From Macrobrachium rosenbergii (Eukaryota; Arthropoda; Malacostraca; Decapoda; Palaemonidae), in contig NC_089788.1 in assembly GCF_040412425.1 (NCBI RefSeq), positions 65,602,720 through 65,666,719 on the forward strand: DNA of 64,000 bases, written 5' to 3'. The translations under genes were made by a program, and so were the position numbers. Positions within the stretch are counted from its first letter, which is position 1. The number at the start of each line of letters is the position of its first letter. The notes beneath the pieces were generated by a model, which did not search any database, was not told where the DNA came from, and worked only from the letters and a program-made list of their open reading frames with translations. This document shows, piece after piece, positions 57,422-64,000 of the stretch.

Positions 57422-58150
57422 GAGTTATGCATTATGGGTGAATGTAAGGTTGGCTGTTAACCTAATTGGAAGTTTGGTTCAAAGACTTGGTACTTAAATA
57501 AAAAAAACTATGCAGATACAAGTCCTTTATATAGAATGGAGTATTACATTGTACAATATGGTCCTTGCATACATATACCTTATCAATGCACATCCTGCTT
57601 TATACAGTACTTACATACAGTAAGACGTTTCTAGAATATTTATGCTGCAATACTGTGCCTAAAACAGTTTAAATGCCTTGTAGATTTAATATTGGTTATA
57701 CTTTTGTGAATACATAATGACAAGAAAATACTGTTCAAGTTGAGTACTGTAATTATGGAACCATCTTAGGCCTAAATGCATAAGCAAGTGTGTGCAACAA
57801 CTTAACATTTTCAGTCATTTATATCTTGATGACCAGAAAGAGGGACTTAAATAAAGAATAATAACATAAAGAATAAAGAAAAGCATACAGTAATTAATTC
57901 TTGCTGTAGCTCTCTTTTACTCTGCTAATCTTCTTCAGAATCCTGGTACTGTGTTGCTGTCTTGATAACCTTCATGTGATGTTTAACAACAATGAAGATG
58001 ATTGCTACATGTTGACTACAGTTTAGATATATGAGGTAGTGAGATGTGTGGCAATGTAGGTAATCAGTGATCCATCAGGCTAACTTAAACCTTCTTGCAG
58101 GATGTCAGTAAATGTCTCTCAGGACAACCAAGAAATTGCTTGCACATGCT
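56606..58150. other. Intergenic DNA with A-runs
   Basis: Two A-runs (57368-57382 and 57398-57421) suggest retroposed tails, but the sequence before them matches nothing I recognise. Confidence 0.45.
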
Positions 58151-59050
58151 AACATTTTGGAGGTCTGTTAGTTGGAGCTGAGGAGATTCAAGGCTGCACA
58201 TCCTCAAGTGGTGATGGTTGAGGTTTCACAGTTGCCGATGTTTTCCAACAGAGTTTTTGCCTCTTTGAACAAATTTTGCAGTTGTAGGCTCACTTTCAAC
58301 TCTAATGTGATAAGGAAGCTTCATTCTATTGAGGGCTCATACTCAAAGCTAAATTTTTAAGACTTGTTCTAATACCTTTGGGAATTTTTTAAATGTCCAA
58401 ACTGATGGCTCTGCCTCCTCTTGTATTTCTTCTTCCCTAGTGGAGGATTTCAGAACAATGTTGAAGTATGCTAGATTTCTGAATTCCTCATTTATTAGTA
58501 TTTTTTAATGTTCTTCTGTGTGCTCCTTGACATTGTCTTCAATGATGTCAGTGGAGCCTTCTACATTTCCCATGTAACATTAAGATATTGTTGACTTTTG
58601 CATCATTAGTGGGGAAGCCTGCAATGTCACTGACTGCCTCATCCATAATGTCTTTCATCATGCGTTAATGTCTCCAGTGAGAACAGTTGCATCTACAATT
58701 GGGAAGCTCTTCCATGTGTCCAAGACTCTGCAGTCAGGTTCCACATCAAGGTCAGTACACATTCTACTGAAGTAGGGCAGGTGATAAGCACTTTGCAGCT
58801 TTTTGGTTACATCGCTAACTTTCAAGCCTGAGCTGGAGTTTTTGCAACTTCGCATTATTTCTTGGTCTTAGGAGGACTTTTCATAGCAGTTAATAGTTTT
58901 TTAGGTATTTTCACCAAAACCATGGAGCTTTAACACAGTTACAGACTGGACATGTGCCATAACATTACCCAGATGAGAGTTGGGCAAAGAATGGTGCAAC
59001 ACTGCCCAGTCCCTGTCACACTGGAAAACTGGAGACATCATTATGGTACA
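58150..59050 (-). pseudogene. Tigger/pogo-like transposase remnant
   Basis: On the minus strand, VTVLKLHGFGEN (about 58915-58945), VTKKLQSAYHLPYFSRM and VLDTWKSFPIVDA (58690-58805), VWTFKKFPKVLEQ (58380-58420), FEYEPSIE (58320-58345) and LFKEAKTLLENIG (58235-58275) resemble, in order, the post-catalytic and C-terminal parts of Tigger/CENP-B-like DDE transposases. The DDE core is not visible and stops are frequent. The call is tentative but agrees with the Tigger-type MITEs here. Confidence 0.42.
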
Positions 59051-59369
59051 CTGTATGCTTGCAAATGACTTTCTTCAGTTGGATTTTGCACAGTGCTTGG
59101 CATGTGCGAAGTTAGTTCTTGTTTGCAAGTTTTAAGTTCTAATTGGGTTTTACTTGTGATTATTTTTAAGGTGCATATGAAAGTGGGTTCTGTAGAAGTT
59201 GGGGCTTTTTGTGCTATGAATTGAGTGCTGGATATAACATAAAATGCTCATGGCTGCCAAATGTAAATCAATTAAGTAAGAGATTTGATTTTTGAAACCC
59301 AAAATGTGTAAGAGTAAATGGGAAAAAGGAGGGGCCACGTTGTGATGAAAGGGTAAGTCTTGACCAAGG

Positions 59370-59960
59370 TAGAGAATTCAGGTAATTTGGTGATGTATTG
59401 GATTATGAAGCTTGCCTTGTGAGGGCAGTTAGGGAAAAAGAGAGGAGCAACAGCCTAAATGGAGTAGAAAAAGATAGCCAGAGTACTGAAAAAAAGAGCA
59501 CTTCTTGAGAAAATGGAGCAGAAGTCTAAAACACATTTAAGGACTTTACTTCTCAGCAAAGTACAGTACAGACAAGACATGGGCACTTATAAGAAAAATG
59601 GAGGAGATTTTGAATAGGTGTGAATAGAAATGTTGAGATTCATGACCAAGGTGTGTTGGGATCTAAATATAAATGAAGTTACTAAGGCATGTGGTGTCTA
59701 GGGGCCAGAAAACAGACAGATCTCCAAGATTGAGATGACTTATGCAGGTGGTGTGAAAGAGAGGGGAGAATTTAGTCAGAAAAGTAGTAGATATTTAAAT
59801 ATGGCATTATTAGGGTGGAGATAGTAGGAAACCCCAGAAAATCATGAAGAATGGACATAGATAAAGACCAGGACCAGAAAGAAATTCAAACAGACGGTGA
59901 TTCTTCATTCCAGATTATGAAAGCAGACTTTTGGTGACCACATTTCAAAATTTATCATAC
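59370..59960 (+). pseudogene. LINE reverse transcriptase C-terminal remnant
   Basis: FGDVLDYEACLVRAVREK (59380-59440) matches the (Y)LGDVL..EGG...V..R motif that follows the LINE RT palm. IEMLRFMTKVCWDLNINEV (59615-59675) matches the later MRMLRWM.GV...D.I.NE motif. CERERGEF region and a basic tail follow. Several stops. Confidence 0.6.
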
Positions 59961-60534
59961 AAATGGAATTTTATCTTTTTTATGTGATGTATTTACATAA
60001 TGTAGATATTTATGATATCTTTTTTTATTTTTCTCCTTTTTTTAATGTCTGCAGTTGGCTTGTGTATACAGTTTATGGATATTTCACCATGATGATTTCC
60101 ACACTACCAATTTTTCCAGAATTGTAATGTATGTCCCCTCCTGGAAAGAACTCTTGAATAAAGGATTTTGACAAAGGAAAAATCTATTTCTGGGGAGGGG
60201 CCCGTGTCACCCGGTGAAATAATCCATTCAGCACTTATTTCTAGGTAATTCCGTTGCTAGGTACCAGAGAAAAGCTAAATGTAAAGCTGGGGTTACTACC
60301 CCCAGAGCGAGCTCCAAGAAATGGAGTCGTGTATGGTAAAGGGTGAGATTGTCACAATCACGGGACCCTGCCCTATAAAGATTCCCAATGTCAGAAGTCC
60401 CAACGAGAGAGGTGCCGATACAAACCCATGCACTACTCGCGGACTGTACACAAGGCAACACTAGTCGCATTCCATGTTAGCACACACCCCACCAGAATGA
60501 TGTTTACCATGGGAGGGAGAGAATGAAAAACAGG

Positions 60535-60640
60535 GGTGGGTCACCGGGTGACACAGGCCCCTCCCCAGAAATAGATTTTTCCTTTGTCAAAATCCTTTTT
60601 CTGGATCGGGGTCCTGTGTCACCCGGTGAAATAATAACAG
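60535..60640 (-). repeat. Internal complementary region of element F
   Basis: TCACCGGGTGACACAGGCCC through ATTTTTCCTTTGTCAAAATCC pairs with the right end at 60160-60225. A second arm, GGGGTCCTGTGTCACCCGGT, presumably matches the missing left end. Confidence 0.7.
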
Positions 60641-60657
60641 AGAAATAAATATCATTC

Positions 60658-61199
60658 TTATGCTATTAAAGAAAATGAACTGCTTGTAAGGGAATAACTG
60701 AGGCAGTGAAGGGGAAAGTGACTAAGGATCAGAAGGGAACCAGAGAGAGGGGCAACGTTCCCTGCCGTCACTGTAGAGAATTTAAGAGCTTCTAAAGATT
60801 TCAAACAGTGACGTTTGAAAACTAGGGGAGAATTCCACCCTGAACATTTGGTAAGGTCCCCGAAATTCATGTAATGAAAATAATTAATGTAAGTGGTCAC
60901 TGCTCTAATATCATGAGCTTTGGAATTGAACCTGAATAGGCTTGTTTTAAGAAAAAACAAAACTTGCTGCCTAATAGCAGACACATGACAGTACCCCAGA
61001 AAACTTGCTCTTTTTTTATGTGCACTTTGTAACCTTGAAAATTTGCAAGGGAAAGTGTTGAAGGATATAGATCAGTGCTCTTCATGGTATCAACTACAAA
61101 TGGATTGGACTTTATGAGTTCTTCAACCTGTAGGACTTGTTTGTTCGTAAACATCAAGAAAAAAAATGTCCAGTGGGTTGACCTCTTAAATGGGATCAC
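60658..61199 (-). pseudogene. Tyrosine recombinase C-terminal part of element F
   Basis: 60897-61199 (minus) reads NKQVLQVEELIKSNPFVVD and LSLANFQGYKVHIKKEQVF; a frame change leads to 60658-60984 with RQQVLFFLKTSL, KAHDIRAVTTYINYFHYMNF (H-x-x-R box at about 60905-60920) and VFKRHCLKSLEALKFSTVTA. The last should be the RHYLK Tyr box, but the nucleophile is Cys (60805-60807). The N-terminal Arg box is not visible. Confidence 0.72.
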
Positions 61200-61516
61200 A
61201 ATTTAATTATAGAGCCATAGGAAAGACCTTCAGCGACCTCATCCTAAAGAATGTTTCTATGCTGGGAATTGCATCCCCAAAAAATAAGTGAAATGCTTAG
61301 GTTGTTGGCTAAATAATGGCAAGCCCAAACTATGCCCATTAAGGCATAAAATTCATTCATTATAAATCTCTCTAAAGGTAGGCTGGAGGATCAAATCCAA
61401 GCCCAGTCTTTGTGAGCCATTCACACTGACCATTAGGGCACCCAGAGCCAACAGAACCTTTCCTCCAGTGCTAGCACCCCTCCCCCATCCTTTCGGTAGT
61501 ACATAAATTATGAATA

Positions 61517-61863
61517 CAGTAAACCCCCCGTATTCGCGTTCTCATGGTTCGCGGACTCTCGCATTCGCAGGTTTCTCTGTGGAACATATCTAGCCGTCAT
61601 TCGCGGAAAATTCGCCCATTTGCAGTATTTTTCACAGAAATATTCACTAATTACTGTATTTTCATATTTTCATGAATAAATGCACTTTTTGTGATAAAAC
61701 TATTAAAATACGCAGGTATAAGCATTTTTACAGAGTTTTTCTTGGTTTAAGCTATCAAAATGGGCAGTTCTAAGTGTTTTTAGAGGGGTTTTAAGCATTC
61801 GCAGGTTTGACCAATTCACGGGGGGTGTGGGACGCATCCCCCGCGAATATGGGGGGTTCACTG
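61517..61863. mobile_element. Tigger/pogo-like MITE, 347 bp, TA duplication
   Basis: CAGTAAACCCCCCGTATTCG at the left and CGAATATGGGGGGTTCACTG at the right form ~20-bp terminal inverted repeats, flanked by TA at 61515-61516 and 61864-61865. Sub-terminal TTCGCAG/TTCGCGG motifs repeat inside. No ORF. Confidence 0.92.
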
Positions 61864-62042
61864 TATATCCCTGAGTGTCATAAGCAATACACAATACAGT
61901 ATACAGTAGTGCACATTAATCAGTGTATACTGGTGGCGCTAAATCTTCACTTGGAGTCGAGTTACTCCAATATCATTTAATGAAAGTATCCAATTTTATT
62001 TACCCAATAATTATTTGTGTATCACAGCAGAACGGTGTACAG

Positions 62043-63887
62043 CAGCCCTGTGCAACCTGCGGCCCAAGGGCCGCATGCGGCCCTCAAAGGCTTTCATTGC
62101 GGCCCTTTCTCCTAAAAATAAATAAACTATAGTGCGGCCCTCAGAGAGAGAGAGAGAGTTACCAAGTAGAGCCCACCGAAAGTTTGACAAAATTCATATT
62201 GTCGTGTACCAGTATCACCATATTTTTTCTATTTCGTTCACTAAGGTACAGATTTTAATTATATTAGAACAGAAAATAATATATTACTTGACATTTTTAA
62301 TTATTAGATTGAGTGATCATTGGCTGTCTGTCTATGAGTCTGACACGTATGGTTCACGTACTGTAGTATGGTACGTGTGTTCTTGCCTGTCAGTACCGCT
62401 GCCTCACCAGTCTCCGTTGTGACTTCATTGGCTGTGGTTGATTTGTTATTACCAGTACGTACTGTAAGTTGTTAATGTTGCAATTTTGTGATTGACTTTA
62501 GAAAATTTGCAAGCAAAACTTTTGTGTGGTTTGATGTGTGTTAGTACAAGTGAGTGCGAGTGCTTGTAATGTGATCGCTCGGGTGTATCAGCTGACGAAA
62601 ATACCACGACAATTGTCATGGCGATGCCGATTGAGTTGTGTGCTGTATGTAATGATGTTTGTATGCTTGACTGTGGCGATATACAACGGGGTGTCGAGTG
62701 TTGAGTTTGGGTGAGATTAGGTTGTTGCGATGTGAGGTAAGGTGGCTAAGCAAAGCAGGAATGTTGAAGAGAGCATATGACCTTTTGGAAGAAATTGCGC
62801 TGTTCTTAGATATGAAAGGTAATGCTATCCCTGAATTGAGAAATAAGGAATGGAGATGTGACTTAGCATTTTTAGTAGATATAACTGATCATCTCAGTGT
62901 ACTGAATGTTAGACTTCAAGGAAAAGATCAACTAATAAATGAGATGTTCTCACTGATCAAAGGCTTCCAGATAAAATTGCGTCTATGGGAGTCACAAATC
63001 AGAAACAAGAACCCAGCCCACTTTCCTACACTGAAAAACCATGACACTAGCAACCTTCAGTATCATAAGTATGGTGACAAGTTGGCAGTCTTACGAGAGG
63101 AATTTTCAGAAAGATTTGGTGACCTCAAGAAACATTCACAAGCCATTGAAGTCTTTGCTTCTCCTTTTTCTGTGGATGTGACAGCAATTCCCGAGGATAT
63201 GCAAATGGAAATAATCGAACTACAATGCAATGATGAGCTAAAAAGAAGTTTGATGATAGTTCAGTATACCAGTTTTATAAGAAGCATGTATCAGTAACAG
63301 TGTATCCAAAACTCTCTGCTCATGCAAGGAAAATGATGGCAGTGTTTGGTAGCACATATGTATGTGAGCAGCTCTTTTCAAAAATGAATCTGGTTAAAAA
63401 CAAGTATAGATCTTCACTTACTGATGAACATTTGGAAAGTACCCTGCGTGTAGCCACATCATCCATACAGCCTGATATTGATGAGTTGGTGTCCCAAATG
63501 CAACATCAACCATCTCACTAGGGTAGCCTTTCATTTGCAAATTAATGCTCAGGAAATGTCTGTTTTTTATAATAATTCTTGTTAATGATCCCAGTCAACC
63601 AACAATAACTAATTATTTATGTTTGTACATTATTATAATAAGGTACGGTAGCCTTTCATTTGCTAATTTATAGTAAGGAAAATGCATTTGTTTCGGGGAA
63701 TTCTTATTTTTGTGATCCCAATATAAATAAAATCAGTAACAAAATTATTTCCTGCCTTTATCAGTATAATCTCTCATAATATGTCTTCGACCGTAGTAAA
63801 TAACATGAAATAGTAAGGTTATGTGGCCCTCCATACCAACAGAGTCGTGACTAGTGGCCCTTTGGGAAAAAAGGTTGCACACCCCTG
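62043..63887 (+). mobile_element. hAT element, 1845 bp, exact 8-bp target duplication
   Basis: Terminal inverted repeats CAGCCCTGTGCAACC and GGTTGCACACCCCTG (13 of 15 match) are flanked by GTGTACAG at 62035-62042 and 63888-63895, a perfect 8-bp duplication as hAT transposition makes. Sub-terminal GCGGCCC blocks occur at the left, and TGGCCC blocks at the right. It holds the C-terminal part of a transposase; the N-terminal half is missing, so this copy is not autonomous. Confidence 0.95.
62698..63521 (+). pseudogene. hAT transposase, C-terminal part (GTF2IRD2/ZBED-like)
   Basis: 62698-63297 is open for 199 codons: CEVRWLSKAGMLKRAYDLLEE, IALFLDMKGN, WRCDLAFLVDITDHLSVLN and DQLINEMFSLIKGFQIKL, a pattern typical of the hAT transposases related to GTF2IRD2. 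A frameshift within a run of A near 63242-63246 ends this frame early. 63300-63521 carries the C-terminal dimerisation region: YPKLSAHARKMMAVFGSTYV, CEQLFSKMNLVKNKYRSSLT and DEHLESTLRVA, ending in TAG. The BED zinc finger and the first catalytic Asp are absent. Confidence 0.92.
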
Positions 63888-63895
63888 GTGTACAG

Positions 63896-64000
63896 TATGC
63901 TCAGCAGTAAAGTAAAATCATACCACCATAGAAATTTGTGATTTTTAGTTACTAGAAGTGCTATAGGAGCCATTCATAATTGTTATTGTCCAGCAGACTA
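63896..64000. other. Right flank of hAT element
   Basis: No feature. ACCATAGAAATTTGTGATTTTTAG recalls 20030-20060 in intron 4, a possible minor repeat. Confidence 0.4.

Larger units (their letters stand above)
60160..61500 (-). mobile_element. DIRS-type element F, 3' part only, minus strand
   Basis: On the minus strand: YR C-terminal half, then ICR (60535-60640), then the right ITR end (60160-60225). TTGACAAAGGAAAAATCTAT at 60168 and its complement at about 60575-60598 form the inverted pair. No left ITR, Gag or RT lies in the window; the copy is truncated near 61500 just before the Tigger MITE. Confidence 0.7.

Noticed and set aside
62698..63521. Host GTF2IRD2 or ZBED gene
   Set aside because: Bounded by hAT inverted repeats and a perfect 8-bp target duplication; truncated and frameshifted.

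Overview
The window reads as a malacostracan, most likely decapod, crustacean nuclear genome. The evidence is one host gene split by GT-AG introns, very long (TA)n tracts, several DIRS-type tyrosine-recombinase retrotransposon families, Tigger/pogo-like MITEs, a hAT element, LINE fragments and tRNA-derived SINEs of a decapod kind. The species cannot be named from sequence alone.

Only one host gene is supported: an acid deoxyribonuclease, DNase II, on the + strand. It has eight coding exons between 699 and 45438. Joined, they give 1173 nt, or 390 residues plus stop, with a signal peptide, both catalytic motifs (HTK at residues 152-154, HSK at 332-334), three N-glycosylation sequons and no internal stop. 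A 1.2 kb coding sequence is spread over 44.7 kb because introns 3, 4 and 6 (12-13 kb each) are almost entirely mobile DNA.

Layout: 1-698 upstream sequence. 699-6004 exons 1-3, with a head-to-head pair of MITEs in intron 1. 6005-19294 intron 3 holds two abutting DIRS elements, A (6315-12952) and B (12950-18525), each with a MITE inside. 19295-19529 exon 4. Intron 4 holds a LINE remnant and element E (about 20510-30455), itself broken up by a SINE-like repeat, a minisatellite, long TA tracts and a deleted LTR element with a protease on the minus strand. 31422-31933 exons 5-6. Intron 6 holds two more abutting DIRS elements, C (31938-37195, starting at the splice donor) and D (37192-43605, the least damaged). 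44722-45438 exons 7-8. Downstream, 45439-64000 has no recognised host gene. It holds minisatellites, MITEs, a SINE, a tyrosine-recombinase remnant (G), LINE remnants, a Tigger transposase remnant, a minus-strand DIRS tail (F), a 347-bp Tigger MITE and a 1845-bp hAT element with an exact 8-bp target duplication.

The DIRS elements share one design: inverted terminal repeats (ITRs), a Gag-like ORF with an N-terminal Cys cluster, RT, RNase H, a linker that may be the methyltransferase-like region, a tyrosine recombinase (YR), then an internal complementary region (ICR) that is the reverse complement of the two element ends joined together. Five elements keep an ICR next to the right ITR in full view (A-E) and a sixth (F) keeps the same tail. 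A-D also share outward-facing GGTAAGT motifs at their termini. None looks autonomous: each has stops, frameshifts or deletions, and several have lost YR catalytic residues.
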